Positions 34,044-44,800 of a stretch of DNA of 64,000 nucleotides are shown here, piece after piece (positions within the stretch are counted from its first letter, which is position 1; each line of letters starts with the position of its first letter). Location of the stretch: positions 1 through 64,000 of the IMG/VR virus record IMGVR_UViG_3300008459_000012, one strand, 5' to 3'. The DNA comes from a virus. Below the pieces are notes generated by a model, which was not told where the DNA came from, did not search any database, and saw only the letters and a list, made by a program, of their open reading frames with translations. A program made the position numbers and the translations under genes.

Positions 34044-35036
34044 TTAAATGTAAGGTTCATAAGGTGGATATGGTCTTCTCCATCTATTTAAAGGTCCAAG
34101 TTTTAAATTTAATTTAGCAAGACCAGCTCCAGCATCTGGTGTATTCTCTGTTGTTGTATATGCATATTTTGTTGTTAATTTTGGATATGTTAAATTTATT
34201 GTGCTTGATGAACTATTTCCACCAAATTTTTGATACATTGGTATATAAAACAATATATCAGATTGATTAATATTAGGTGTATCAGTTTCTCCTTCAAATA
34301 AATGCCAATAATTATCATATTTATACATTTTTTGTGCAAATAATTCAAATTCAGTAGGTGTCATAGTTGTTTTTGCCATACCAAAATTATGTACATTCAT
34401 ATTCATACCCATAGCTTGAATAGCACCACCGAACCCACCTTTATAAAGAAATTTAATATTATTTAAATATATAAACGGTAAGCCGTATACGGCACTTGGA
34501 TGAACTTTCTTATAATTATTCATATATGTTGTAAATGCACTTATTTGATTAAAATTTTTACTAGGTTCTTTATAAACCAATAAATTAAAACTACTTATAC
34601 CTGTGCTTGCGGTTGATGGAACTATCCTAACATTACTTTCTGTAACCCCTGGAATTAAATCTCTATAAGGTATTGAAGACCATGAACTACCACCTAAATT
34701 TAATGACATATATGGTGGTTGTATACCCGATGCTTCAAAAGTGACTGTAAAAGATGATTGAGTTATACTATAATAAGAAAGTCCATCTGTTGTAAAAAAA
34801 TAACCTGCATTTAAATTAGTACCACCTGTACTAAGATTTAAAATATTAAATCTTGCCCAAAAAATAAAACCTTCTGTTTCAAGAATTTTTTCATTATTAA
34901 AACCATTTAAAAATATAGCGCATCTATCTATAACATTTGCTCCGCTTATAGCATAAACACTACCAAAACCGTTTTTATAACCTACACCTTCTTGTGTTGC
35001 TCCTGAATTGTATAATAATCCTACAAAATTTTCCAT
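34044..35036 (-). CDS. tail or surface protein with lectin-like fold, paralogue of its neighbour (330 aa)
   Basis: No enzyme motif. It shares with the 348-aa gene upstream the GYKNGFGS start motif (KSGFGS there), a FARF/MNFNFQ-type beta sandwich and the same C-terminal tag RRPYPPYEPYI (KKPYPPYDPYI in the neighbour). Composition (Ser, Thr, Asn, Tyr, Gly) and position in the fibre cluster support an adhesion or decoration protein with a concanavalin-type fold. The shared tail may be an attachment peptide. Confidence 0.6.
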   Translation of the reverse strand: MENFVGLLYNSGATQEGVGYKNGFGSVYAISGANVIDRCAIFLNGFNNEKILETEGFIFWARFNILNLSTGGTNLNAGYFFTTDGLSYYSITQSSFTVTFEASGIQPPYMSLNLGGSSWSSIPYRDLIPGVTESNVRIVPSTASTGISSFNLLVYKEPSKNFNQISAFTTYMNNYKKVHPSAVYGLPFIYLNNIKFLYKGGFGGAIQAMGMNMNVHNFGMAKTTMTPTEFELFAQKMYKYDNYWHLFEGETDTPNINQSDILFYIPMYQKFGGNSSSSTINLTYPKLTTKYAYTTTENTPDAGAGLAKLNLKLGPLNRWRRPYPPYEPYI

Positions 35037-35047
35037 AATATTAATTT

Positions 35048-36094
35048 TTAAATGTAAGGGTCATAAGGTGGATATGGTTTTTTCCATATGTTATATGGAC
35101 CTTTATATACTGAAGCAGATTGTGTTGGTTGATTTGCTTGATAATTTGTTGTACCTGTTGATACAAAATCTGCTATAGGTGATTGTAAATTTGCTGCGGA
35201 TACATTACCTAAAACTAGTTCAATATAAAATTTTTTACTAGGATTATAATAATCTCTAATATCTTTTCCCTCTTTTAAATATAATGGAAAATAATAAACT
35301 GCATTAGTTGGATTAACACTATATGCTGTTGGTAATAAATGTATATAATTATCAACTCTATGTAATTCAGTAACTAAATTATCAATATATGTTGTTGTTA
35401 ATCCTGTGTCAAGTTTAAAAACAGAATTATTAAATACATACATTGGTACTGTTCTACTAAAAGGAAACGCAGTGCCAAAACTTCCACCAAAATAAATATC
35501 ATTAAATGTAACTGATGATAATTGATTTAATGGTATTCTAGCAGTATTTCCATCATAAATAACACTTCCAGCATTTGTAAGTGTTTTAAGTTCACCATTC
35601 ATATAAAATCTATATGAGGATGCTGCTGTAAAAGGACCTTCATTTTTATATAATGTAAAATTATATACTTTATTTCTATATATTTGATTAGTTGGAACTA
35701 TAGCATTATAAGCTAGAATTATACCGCCCTGTCCTCCTTCATTAGCAATAAAGTTAAAATAAACATATCTTCCATTTTGAAAATTAAAGTTCATATGGAG
35801 TATATTTGTGATTGGTCCATCACCTCTATAAACTACAGTAGGTGCATTAGTAACTCCACCATATATATCAGAACCAGTTACAGCTTCAGGTAATATTCTA
35901 TATGTCCATATAAAAGGTTCATTTGCTAAAATTGTTTTACTTATACCACTAATTCTTGGTGTACGATTTTGATAAAATGTTTTTGCTGTATATGCACTAT
36001 CTCCACCAACCCCTGCGAAAAGAAAACTTATACTTCCAACTCTTAAAGCACTTCCAAAACCACTTTTATATTGTAATCCTAAATTATTTGGCAT
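35048..36094 (-). CDS. tail or surface protein with lectin-like fold, paralogue of its neighbour (348 aa)
   Basis: Sister of the 330-aa protein downstream, 11 bases apart. Same N-terminal LGLQYKSGFGSALRV and C-terminal YPPYDPYI, with a longer beta-rich centre and a hexa-Gly-free loop. Likely arose by duplication. It starts one base after the stop of the 351-aa gene (TAATATG), so it belongs to that operon. No catalytic residues visible. Confidence 0.6.
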   Translation of the reverse strand: MPNNLGLQYKSGFGSALRVGSISFLFAGVGGDSAYTAKTFYQNRTPRISGISKTILANEPFIWTYRILPEAVTGSDIYGGVTNAPTVVYRGDGPITNILHMNFNFQNGRYVYFNFIANEGGQGGIILAYNAIVPTNQIYRNKVYNFTLYKNEGPFTAASSYRFYMNGELKTLTNAGSVIYDGNTARIPLNQLSSVTFNDIYFGGSFGTAFPFSRTVPMYVFNNSVFKLDTGLTTTYIDNLVTELHRVDNYIHLLPTAYSVNPTNAVYYFPLYLKEGKDIRDYYNPSKKFYIELVLGNVSAANLQSPIADFVSTGTTNYQANQPTQSASVYKGPYNIWKKPYPPYDPYI

Positions 36095-36095
36095 A

Positions 36096-37151
36096 TTAAT
36101 TTAATATCTCAATTGTTGTATTTGTAATACCAATTGTACTACCTGGATTGGTAGTAATTCCTGATAATTGTATATAATATTGTTTTGTTGTATCTAAAGT
36201 TATAGTTGCCCCTGTTGCTAAATCTTGATACCCACCATTATTCATTAAATAACCATGTACATTTATTAAACCACTAGTTCCAATATCTCTACAAACAAAA
36301 TCAATTTCAGTTGAGAATGTCTTAGTTGCTGTTCCTGATGCTTGAATTGTTGATGAAAAAATTACTGTGGATGTGTTTGCGGTATCTATTAATCTTAAAC
36401 CTAATGTAATAGCTTCTGAACTTGGTACTAGATTATATCCCTTTGCTTTAAATCTGACAGTCTTACCTTTAACTAAAAAATTAGGAGGTAAAGTTCTTGT
36501 TCCAATAAATGTTGTATATGAACTATATTCAGGTAATAAGTTTCTAGAAGTGCTTGATGCTGTGAAACTTGATATAATTGAATAAATACTAGCCGAATTT
36601 ATTTCATCAATTCCATTATGTGGATTTTTATATTGTTGTTGTTGATTATCATATGGAAATACCATAGGTACAGCATATGTGTTACCTAATGTACTTGTTG
36701 CGTTTCCTACAACAGTATATGCTGAAATTTGTTGAAATTTTGCAAAAGTAACAGAATTATCTTCATAGCAATTTGTTCGTGTTTGACTCCAAACAAGTGT
36801 TGAACCACTTCTATTTAAAACTGTGTCTAATACAGTTGCTTGAAATGAACCAGTAAGACCTGATGTTGATTGTGGTCTACCAATAACTGATGTTGATAAG
36901 CCTGTTATTATTGCTGCTGAACCTCCTGATACATTATTTACTACAGTTGCAGGTTGTCCTGAAATAACAAAAACATCACCTTGTTTATAAACTGTAGTTG
37001 AACCAGCACCTGTAATATTATTAAAGAAAAATTCTGTTGTTGATGCTGAAATATAATTATTTATACCATTACCAATAAACTGAATACCCCCAATAGAACC
37101 TCCTCCTCCACTACCTTTTATATTTTGTAATTGATGTCCTGCTACTGCCAT
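36096..37151 (-). CDS. fibre-type protein with the cluster's shared C-terminal domain (351 aa)
   Basis: N-terminus has a Gly-rich tip (NIKGSGGGGSIGGIQF); the middle is Ser/Thr/Val beta structure; the last 120 residues (GKTVRFKAKGYNLVPSSEAI to the end IGITNTTIEILN) match the C-terminal domain of the 470-aa and 453-aa genes upstream (GRKYRFNARG ... INESTLEILN). Probably a trimeric fibre tip or adaptor. It has its own CTATTTA element. Confidence 0.6.
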   Translation of the reverse strand: MAVAGHQLQNIKGSGGGGSIGGIQFIGNGINNYISASTTEFFFNNITGAGSTTVYKQGDVFVISGQPATVVNNVSGGSAAIITGLSTSVIGRPQSTSGLTGSFQATVLDTVLNRSGSTLVWSQTRTNCYEDNSVTFAKFQQISAYTVVGNATSTLGNTYAVPMVFPYDNQQQQYKNPHNGIDEINSASIYSIISSFTASSTSRNLLPEYSSYTTFIGTRTLPPNFLVKGKTVRFKAKGYNLVPSSEAITLGLRLIDTANTSTVIFSSTIQASGTATKTFSTEIDFVCRDIGTSGLINVHGYLMNNGGYQDLATGATITLDTTKQYYIQLSGITTNPGSTIGITNTTIEILN

Positions 37152-37166
37152 TTATATATTTTTATA

Positions 37167-37173
37167 TAAATAG
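37167..37173 (-). promoter_or_regulatory. CTATTTA element upstream of the 351-aa gene
   Basis: CTATTTATATAAAAATATAT on the minus strand, ending 15 bases before the ATG at 37151. Confidence 0.5.
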
Positions 37174-37175
37174 TC

Positions 37176-37622
37176 TTAATCTAAAATTGACAAAAGATGA
37201 TTTGGTTTGGTTTTCCACCATTCCTTTTCATTCATAATAAACCCGATTGATTGAAAACAATTAACACTTAACTTATTATGATTTATATCTAATAAATACT
37301 TTAAATATCTTGCATTATAGTTTGCTCCTAATAACTTATTAAATCTTTCTTTTACACCAATAGTGACTTTAAATCTTTTAACTAATAACTTTCTTTGAAG
37401 AGTTTGTTGTTCTTCAATAAACTTATCAACTGTTTTTGAAACAATGAATCCTGAAGCTATAGCTTCGCAAACAAATAATTTACCATTAAAATCTCTTATT
37501 AAAAGACAATGATTGTATTTTGATTTTAAAAAAAATCTTATTAAAAAGTAAAAGATTTTATTAAAGATTGAAATACCTTTTTCATTTCTAACAAATACAA
37601 TATCCCAATCTTTAAACTGCAT
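37176..37622 (-). CDS. permuted papain-fold (NlpC/P60-like) cysteine hydrolase (148 aa)
   Basis: Enzymes of this group (YiiX/YebB-type, NlpC/P60 superfamily) cut peptide or acyl-ester bonds. DWDIVFVRN opens the domain, KSKYNHCLLIRD carries the catalytic-type His (NH), KLFVCEAIASGFIVSK the acidic strand, and LSVNCFQSIGFI the probable nucleophile Cys, in the permuted order His before Cys. It lies inside the tail gene cluster, so a virion-borne cell-wall enzyme that helps entry is a fair inference. It is linked to the gene upstream by TAAAATG. Confidence 0.6.
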   Translation of the reverse strand: MQFKDWDIVFVRNEKGISIFNKIFYFLIRFFLKSKYNHCLLIRDFNGKLFVCEAIASGFIVSKTVDKFIEEQQTLQRKLLVKRFKVTIGVKERFNKLLGANYNARYLKYLLDINHNKLSVNCFQSIGFIMNEKEWWKTKPNHLLSILD

Positions 37623-37623
37623 T

Positions 37624-38034
37624 TTAAATCCATGTTACAATTTGTGCAATATTATAATCGTTAAATCTTTGATATGAATCTGCTCTTGATATCATTTGTT
37701 CCGATAAATCATCAATTGCAATAGGATTTGCAGCAATAACATTGATAAAATAATTAGCTTCTCCAATAGCATTTGGAAATGATGAATCAACATAATCCCC
37801 TGTTGCAGGGTCAACCCATGTTGAATTATCTGCCCTTAATTTAAAAATATAATCAGGAATTAAAGAGTATGGTTCATCAATACCATTTTCTTCCTTATAA
37901 TGCTTTACTAAAACTCTAAAATCAACATAAACTAAACTAGGATGATTGTATTCATCTGTTATAATATTTGCCCTTTTTGCTTTTCTTTTTATTGTGTTGT
38001 CTAGTGGGTGATTTGTTATATTTATTAAGTCCAT
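37624..38034 (-). CDS. hypothetical protein (136 aa)
   Basis: No named family. Motifs DEYNHPSLVYVDFRVLVKHY, WVDPATGDYVD and a C-terminal helix-strand (YNIAQIVTWI) suggest a compact mixed fold. Leads the two-gene unit with the papain-fold enzyme from a CTATTTA element 10 bases before its ATG; it may attach that enzyme to the tail. Confidence 0.5.
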   Translation of the reverse strand: MDLINITNHPLDNTIKRKAKRANIITDEYNHPSLVYVDFRVLVKHYKEENGIDEPYSLIPDYIFKLRADNSTWVDPATGDYVDSSFPNAIGEANYFINVIAANPIAIDDLSEQMISRADSYQRFNDYNIAQIVTWI

Positions 38035-38044
38035 AATTTTATTA

Positions 38045-38051
38045 TAAATAG
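38045..38051 (-). promoter_or_regulatory. CTATTTA element upstream of the 136-aa gene
   Basis: CTATTTATAATAAAATTATG on the minus strand, CTATTTA ending 10 bases before the ATG at 38034. Confidence 0.5.
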
Positions 38052-38054
38052 TAT

Positions 38055-39029
38055 TTATGAATAATTACCATTATATACAATTGGTTCATTAGGTTTATTA
38101 CGAAAATTATATTTATGTAAAAAATAATTATGCATTCTTCTAACACCATTAAGGTCTAATGCTTCACCATCACTAAGAATAACTTCATTTAATTCAGATT
38201 GAAAACCTGACCCAGAAGCTTGAGACCCACCAAATCCATAAAACGTATATCCTAGCATACTTGCTGACCTAAATATTGGTAATGTAACACCTGACATTGC
38301 AGTATTTGTATTATTTCCACTAGTTATTAAATTATCATTTATGTAACAAAAAAAGTTCCTATTATTATCTAATACAAATGTTGCTGAAAAATATCTACCG
38401 CTATTTTTAGTATTTAAACCATCTACATCTATATTTATAATTTGTAGACCACCAACATATACATTAATATTAACAACAGGAAGATAACCTGATTCCAAAC
38501 CACCTGTCACACCTAAACCATTATCAGGTGTAGTTATGAATGAAAATCTAGCTGCCGTTAATACTGTAGTACCAAAATTTGCAATATTTGATTTAGTACC
38601 AGTGCTAGTAAGTCTAAAAAAGGCACTAAATGTAAAAGCTGTTTTATTTGTACTTTGATAACCTGAAAGAGTTCTTAGAGCAGCTTGTGCTTGTGCTGTA
38701 TTACCAGCATTACATACATGTGAATTTTTATTTGTATTTATTGTATTGGCAGAAAAAAAACTAGAATTATTAATAGTAGCACTTGTTGGGTTAACTGGAT
38801 TTCTTAGGTCATATAGTGGGTAATTTTGCACTTTATTCCTCACATATCTAATAACATCACCATTATTAATAGGTATTGTGCCACCACTATCACTATATAA
38901 TGTACTTCTATCATTAAAATCCCACCAAATAGTTAATCCACTTTGAAATAATTGTTGAGGTGTATAAATAGGTGATATAAAATTATTGGATATCATTGTA
39001 TATGAATTTCCTGAAATATCTGTTAACAT
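38055..39029 (-). CDS. tail protein with LamG/concanavalin-like domain (324 aa)
   Basis: The centre has the strand pattern of a LamG-type lectin: TIWWDFNDRSTLYSDSGG, TFSAFFRLTSTGTKSNIANF, FSATFVLDNNRNFFCYINDN, FQSELNEVILSDGEALDLNG and the closing NYFLHKYNF. These domains bind sugars or act as spacers on fibres and baseplates. It follows the 470-aa gene by 3 bases and is the last gene of that unit. Confidence 0.65.
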   Translation of the reverse strand: MLTDISGNSYTMISNNFISPIYTPQQLFQSGLTIWWDFNDRSTLYSDSGGTIPINNGDVIRYVRNKVQNYPLYDLRNPVNPTSATINNSSFFSANTINTNKNSHVCNAGNTAQAQAALRTLSGYQSTNKTAFTFSAFFRLTSTGTKSNIANFGTTVLTAARFSFITTPDNGLGVTGGLESGYLPVVNINVYVGGLQIINIDVDGLNTKNSGRYFSATFVLDNNRNFFCYINDNLITSGNNTNTAMSGVTLPIFRSASMLGYTFYGFGGSQASGSGFQSELNEVILSDGEALDLNGVRRMHNYFLHKYNFRNKPNEPIVYNGNYS

Positions 39030-39032
39030 ATT

Positions 39033-40445
39033 TTAATTTAAAATTTCTAAAGTTGATTCATTAATTATTATTGAACTGCCTGAATCGGCTACATCAAATT
39101 GTACAGTACAATCAAATACTTGATTTGTTGTTGTTGTTATTGTTTGATTTTGAGAATATATACCAAATATAACAGGGTCTCCACCAATTGTTGATGGTGG
39201 GGCTGTGGGGAATACTATTTTTCCACTACCAAAAATTAATCCTGAATTTCTTACCGTAAAAGTAGAATCAATCTCAATATCCCCATCATAAGGATTTATT
39301 GACCCAAAAAAACTAATAGTTGATGAACTAGAAATTATCGTTGAACCAAGTTTTATTCTAACAATTAGCGTAGTATCAACATTTTGTATAGATATTGTAC
39401 CTCTAGCATTAAATCTATATTTTCTACCTATTGCTAATTCAGGATTATAAGAATTATTTGATGCAAGTAATGTTGTAGTTCCTGTTAAAACTGAGGATAT
39501 AATTGATGTTTGTGTTGTTGTATTTGAAATTGTTAAAGATGATAAAGCATTAAATATACCAAATGAATTTATATATCTTGGTTTATTAATACTACTATCA
39601 TTAATTGATAATGTTCCACCGCTATCTACAAAAATTATTTTAGATGGACTGCCTGATTCACCTGTAAATGAGTTGTTATTATAACTAAATAAAAATTCAG
39701 TAGTTGTACCACCACGTTGCATTTTTAATTCATTTGAATTTGTATACCATATAGAACCATCTGATGGAGATATTGGTTCTGTTGGTGATGGTGCAAATTT
39801 TATCGTTGTAAGACCTGTTGTTGATGGTGCAAGAAAGGCAAGTCTTGTATTGGTAACCTGACTTGAAGCTGCTAAATTTAAAGTGCCAATTGTTGTGTTA
39901 ATATTTCCTGATGCTCCACCACCAAAAATTGTAAGTCTACCTGATGCTGTTGTGTACATTAAATTTATTGAAGTATTTGTAGGTGCTAATCTAACAAGCG
40001 TATTTGCTGTTATTGCCGATGTTGTGCCTATACCTGCTGAGTTAAATAATGCAGATGTAAAACCATTTGCTCCTGATATAGTTCTTGAGAAAAGTGTTGT
40101 TCCTGTTATTCCTGTATAAACTTTAGCACCACCACCTTGATTTGAAACTGTATTTACAACTGTTCTGCCTCTAACAACTACTATTTCACCATCATCATTT
40201 ATAGATATACCAACTTCATTTCCACCTGATAAATTATAAAATGCTAATGTATCATTTGATGATACTGTTGTTGTTAAACCGCAAAAAACTCCTGTTCCTG
40301 TTCCAACATTCCTACCGCTTATAATTATACCACTACCACCTCCTGATGAAGTTGCTGATATTGCATAACTATTTCCTGAAGGATAAATAGTGATATTTGG
40401 TCCTGCTGTAAATAAATTCCCTAATTGTCTATAACTTAATGGCAT
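39033..40445 (-). CDS. tail fibre-type protein, paralogue of the 453-aa gene (470 aa)
   Basis: The first 35 residues (MPLSYRQLGNLFTAGPNITI, YPSGNSYAIS) are nearly the same as those of the 453-aa protein (MPISFRQAGNLFVAGPNIVI), and both share the C-terminal domain GRKYRFNARG ... INE(S/A)TLE. The middle parts differ and are Ser/Thr/Gly beta structure, as in trimeric fibres. A shared head and tail with variable centre suggest domain shuffling for receptor range. It has its own CTATTTA element inside a palindrome. Confidence 0.65.
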   Translation of the reverse strand: MPLSYRQLGNLFTAGPNITIYPSGNSYAISATSSGGGSGIIISGRNVGTGTGVFCGLTTTVSSNDTLAFYNLSGGNEVGISINDDGEIVVVRGRTVVNTVSNQGGGAKVYTGITGTTLFSRTISGANGFTSALFNSAGIGTTSAITANTLVRLAPTNTSINLMYTTASGRLTIFGGGASGNINTTIGTLNLAASSQVTNTRLAFLAPSTTGLTTIKFAPSPTEPISPSDGSIWYTNSNELKMQRGGTTTEFLFSYNNNSFTGESGSPSKIIFVDSGGTLSINDSSINKPRYINSFGIFNALSSLTISNTTTQTSIISSVLTGTTTLLASNNSYNPELAIGRKYRFNARGTISIQNVDTTLIVRIKLGSTIISSSSTISFFGSINPYDGDIEIDSTFTVRNSGLIFGSGKIVFPTAPPSTIGGDPVIFGIYSQNQTITTTTNQVFDCTVQFDVADSGSSIIINESTLEILN

Positions 40446-40446
40446 C

Positions 40447-40464
40447 TTAACTATAAATAGTTAA
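40447..40464 (-). promoter_or_regulatory. CTATTTA element within an 8-bp palindrome
   Basis: TTAACTAT (40447-40454), AA, ATAGTTAA (40457-40464). The minus-strand CTATTTA core is 40460-40454, 8 bases before the ATG at 40445. Confidence 0.5.
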
Positions 40465-41822
40465 TTTAAATACTCTAGCGTTGCTTCATTAATAAGTATA
40501 TTATTTCCTGAGTTGTCAAATTGCAATGTAAGGTCAAATATTTTATCTGTTGTTGTATCTATTGTTACTTCACCCAGTGAAGTTATTGGTGCAATTGGTG
40601 AGGTAGATAAAGTTAAAAATGCTGCATCTGTTAACATTTTACCACTACCAATAGCCTTTCCTGATGCACCTTGGGTTCTAATTGTGAATGTACAATCAAT
40701 TTCAAAAAAACTACCATTTATATTAGTTTGTAATGCCGTTGTTGCACTTGCAATTAGAACAGAACCTAATTTTAATTTAGATGTTAAATTACCTGCACTA
40801 GCATCTGAGTTTATATTACCTCTAGCATTAAATCTATATTTTTTACCTGTTAGTAATTGTGGTGTTGAAACATGTAATGAACTATTTAATATATTTGTAC
40901 CTATTAAAACAGTAGTACCTGTATTAATTACACTCAATTCAGATGTTCCTGATATCGTTGTTGATGTAATTGAATTAAATATACCTAAAGGTGTGAAAAA
41001 AACATTTTGAGTATTTATAGTACCAGCTGAATCCGCAATTAATACTCTGTTATTTGTTAATCCTGTAAATATGGCATTATTATTTCTAAATAAAAATGGT
41101 GTAAGTGTATTAACCCCATTAAAATTTGTACTACCTTTATAAAACCATAATGTATTACCTGTTGATACATATTGTATATCACCATTCCTAACACTACCAA
41201 AACCTATTGTTGTTGATAATGGAATAGTTAATGGTGTAACAGCAGATGTTGCAGGTGCTAGTAAAAGTCTTGTATCTGTTATTGTTTGTGGTGTTGAAAA
41301 ACCAATAGCCATACTTCCTGTTGTTGTATCAACTTGAAAAAAATCACTTGTACTTAAAGCACCGCCTGTTCCTGCAATAACAACTCTATCTGCCGTTAAA
41401 GTTGATGAGGGTCTTACAAGAACTAAGTTTCCTGATTCAACAGCTTCAATACCATTAGCACCTGATATTGTTCTTGATAATAAAGCACCTGCTGTAACTG
41501 CTGATGCAACTGCTATACCTGCACCTAAGTTTGTTACTGCACTTACACCATTAATAGAACCTGTTGTTGCTGAAAAAACAATATCATTTCCTGATAAGTA
41601 AACACCTGTATTTGCACCTGCTTTTATGGTTCTAAAAACTAAATTACTGCTTGAAACAGAAGAAAAGACACCAACCCCTGTTCCAACATTTGTTCCGCTT
41701 ATAATTGAACCAGTTCCACCACTTGATGAACCTGAAATAGCATATGTATCTCCTGAAGGATAAATAACAATATTTGGTCCTGCTACAAATAAATTTCCTG
41801 CTTGTCTAAAACTTATTGGCAT
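40461..41822 (-). CDS. tail fibre-type protein, paralogue of the 470-aa gene (453 aa)
   Basis: Paralogue of the 470-aa gene downstream, with the same N-terminal 35-residue module and C-terminal domain (GKKYRFNARG, INEATLEYLN) and a different middle (SGANGIEAVESGNLVLVRPS). Start overlaps the stop of the 1479-aa fibre (TAATG) and is thus coupled to it. No enzymatic motif. Confidence 0.65.
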   Translation of the reverse strand: MPISFRQAGNLFVAGPNIVIYPSGDTYAISGSSSGGTGSIISGTNVGTGVGVFSSVSSSNLVFRTIKAGANTGVYLSGNDIVFSATTGSINGVSAVTNLGAGIAVASAVTAGALLSRTISGANGIEAVESGNLVLVRPSSTLTADRVVIAGTGGALSTSDFFQVDTTTGSMAIGFSTPQTITDTRLLLAPATSAVTPLTIPLSTTIGFGSVRNGDIQYVSTGNTLWFYKGSTNFNGVNTLTPFLFRNNNAIFTGLTNNRVLIADSAGTINTQNVFFTPLGIFNSITSTTISGTSELSVINTGTTVLIGTNILNSSLHVSTPQLLTGKKYRFNARGNINSDASAGNLTSKLKLGSVLIASATTALQTNINGSFFEIDCTFTIRTQGASGKAIGSGKMLTDAAFLTLSTSPIAPITSLGEVTIDTTTDKIFDLTLQFDNSGNNILINEATLEYLN

Positions 41823-44800
41823 TAGATATAATTGTTTATATTTGTTTGAAAATACTTTTGAATGTCATTGTTATATGTGAATGTAATACTATCATATGTT
41901 GAACCACTAATTACAGCATCTAGTCCACCTTCAGTTTTTAATGTTGCGCTATTTTGAAATGTTACTGTTACACCTGTATTTGCAAAAAACTTAATTGATG
42001 GTGTATATGCACTTATACTTACATCTGAAGTAATTGAAGTTACAGTTACTGATGCAGTCGCTGAAGTTATAGTTATTTTATCATATAAATAAAAACCATC
42101 AACTTGTGCAACTTGAGATGTTACAGGAATATTTCTAGTTAATAATGTTTTACTTAATACTTCATTTATACTACTATTTGTCCAAGAAGAATAGGTTACA
42201 CCATCATATCTTAAAATATTGTAATCACTTACACCTGTAAGTCTTACATTATGTAATTCATCAAGTTCATATCCATTATCAACTTTAACATAGATTTTTC
42301 CGTTATTAGCATGTGCATATTCAACATAACCAATAATAACCGTATGATTTGGTGCTTGTGGTTTAATATTGGTTATTTGTCCTGCTGTTGTTGGTGATAA
42401 ATATAGAACATCACCATCATTCCAAGTTTCTCCTTGCAAAGAGCCTGTTGTATTAATTTTTTGTAATAAACCAACAGTAATAATAAATCCTTCTTGGTTT
42501 GTTGCTATATCTTCAGCAACAAGACCTAAAGTACCTGCTGAGTTAGCATCATTATCACCTTTTGCTAATTTAACTGATAATCTTTGTCCTGCTGCTCCTC
42601 CAATAACTACGGCATGATAACTTGAGCCTGATAAATCTATGAGTGGTGTTGTTTTATTTACTACTCTAGTAATTAATCCTTGATTTAATTTACTTTTAAC
42701 AACACCTCCTTTTAATCCCAATTCTAATGTACCATCAGTATCATTCCAATTTAATCTAGCTATTTGTGATGTAACAGTTGCACCTGTATTAAAATCAATA
42801 TAATCAGTATATAAACTTGTTGATGAAATTGATGTTGCTGATAATGTGTTTGTTAAGATTGTGTCTGATGTGATTGATGTTGCGGAAATTTCATTTACTA
42901 AGATTGTGGTTGCTGATATACCACTTAAAAAGACTGTTTCACCTGATACAGTACCACCACTTACTGAAAGATAAGGTAAAGATTCTTTACTGATAAAATC
43001 AAATCCTGTTGTACCATTTCCAACCATTAATTGGTCAAGGCCAGTAGAAACATAACCAACAGGGATTTGACTATTACCATTTGGTGGTATTAAGGTAACT
43101 TTAGCATTATTCCCTGACCCAACATTGGTATGAACAGGTATAATATCTATTGTGGCATTTGCCCATGTCGGATTATTATCTTCAAATGTTATTGATGCTG
43201 CTGTCCATAAACTACCTGCACTATTACCACTATTAATAATTGTTAAAGATTTATCTTGTTGAATAGTTAAATCACCTGTTAATGTTCCACCGCTTATTGG
43301 TAAATAATCACCTGATAAGGTACTTCCTGTTCCACCTGTTGCAGTACTAACAAATACTAATGTACCATTACTTTCAGTAATTTGCATTCCTGTTCCTGCG
43401 GATAGTGTTCTATAAACTAAATTATTATTAGTTACAGAAGAAATAACTGAATAATCACCAGTTCCTGCTGAAACAATATCCGTAATACCTGTAAATGATG
43501 TTGAACCTGTTCCACCGCTACCTGTGCTATTAATAATTAAATAACCAGGTGATGTTGTATCATCTATTGTAATATTTGTACCTTCAAGTAATGCTTTAAA
43601 TGTTACCGTTCTACCTGTTGTTGATGCTGAACTAATATCTTCAATAAGTGATTGTCCACCAAAAGTTGTATCTACACTAATAATATCGGTAATTGTGGTT
43701 GTGGTTAAAGCACTTAATGCTTTAAAGGTATTAATATTTTCTTGATAAAATACAGTACCTGCTTTGCTTCTTTTTTGATATGTAATTATCTCATCATAGT
43801 TACCATCTATTGGATGTGTATCTTCTAATTCATTTCTAATAGTTGAACTATGAACAAAATTAAATAAATAACCTGCTAAAGGTTTAAAAGTTAATTTATA
43901 AGTTTGATTATAATTTTGTATAGCATTTATTGAAAATGTTGAAGTTGCTGCTGAAATATTAAATACACCAAAATGATTATAATTTGTTAAATCTAAAGTA
44001 TTACTTGGTACATTTAAATTTGTTTCAAGTTGATTTACATCAGATGTAACTAATTTACTATTGAAACTATAATTTGCTAATGTCCTATTAACTAATCCAA
44101 AATCAGTTGATATATCACAATTTCTAAATTGTGTATTTGTAAATGTAGCTGCTGAAATTAAGACATTATTTCTAATGTTTGTATTATCAAGTATAAAGTT
44201 TGTATCATCAAAAGATGAAACAAGTCTTGCATTATTATCAAATGTATTTCCTGAAATAATACCTCTAAAGTTCATTATCTCAGCAACTGAGTTATTTATA
44301 ACTCTATTATTTAATACTTGATTTTTTCTACCCCAAGGAAATACATCAATTGCTGATTTACCTTCTACAGTATTACCAACTGAATCTACTCTTTTTGTGA
44401 TTGTATCACTTGTAAAGTCATATTCAATATAATCATTAACTGTAATATAACCATATCTTTGAGTAAAGTCTCTTGATAATAAAGATAAATTTGTTAATGT
44501 ATTATTAAAAGTTGTATTTGCTGTTACTTTATAGTGATTATTATTATAAATTGCAGTTTCATTAGTTACCAAACTTTGACCACTATATGCAATACCTGAA
44601 CTACCTAAAGGCGTAGCTGATACATCTGTATAGTCACCAATATCATAATAATCTGGATTTAAAGTAATTAATGTGCCATTTTTTGATATTTTATTTGTAT
44701 CAATTGCATTTACAATAACATATCCAAATGTTCCTGCACCTTCATTAATCCTACCTGAAACAATTCTATATTGTTTACCAATCTGAAGAGTTGAACCTGT

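Noticed and set aside
40513-41010. Open frame of 165 codons opposite the 453-aa fibre gene
   Set aside because: It has no upstream element and reads as the complement of Ser/Thr/Val-rich repeats; the same holds for opposite-strand frames at 53128, 32692, 59310, 12665, 18114 and 18831.
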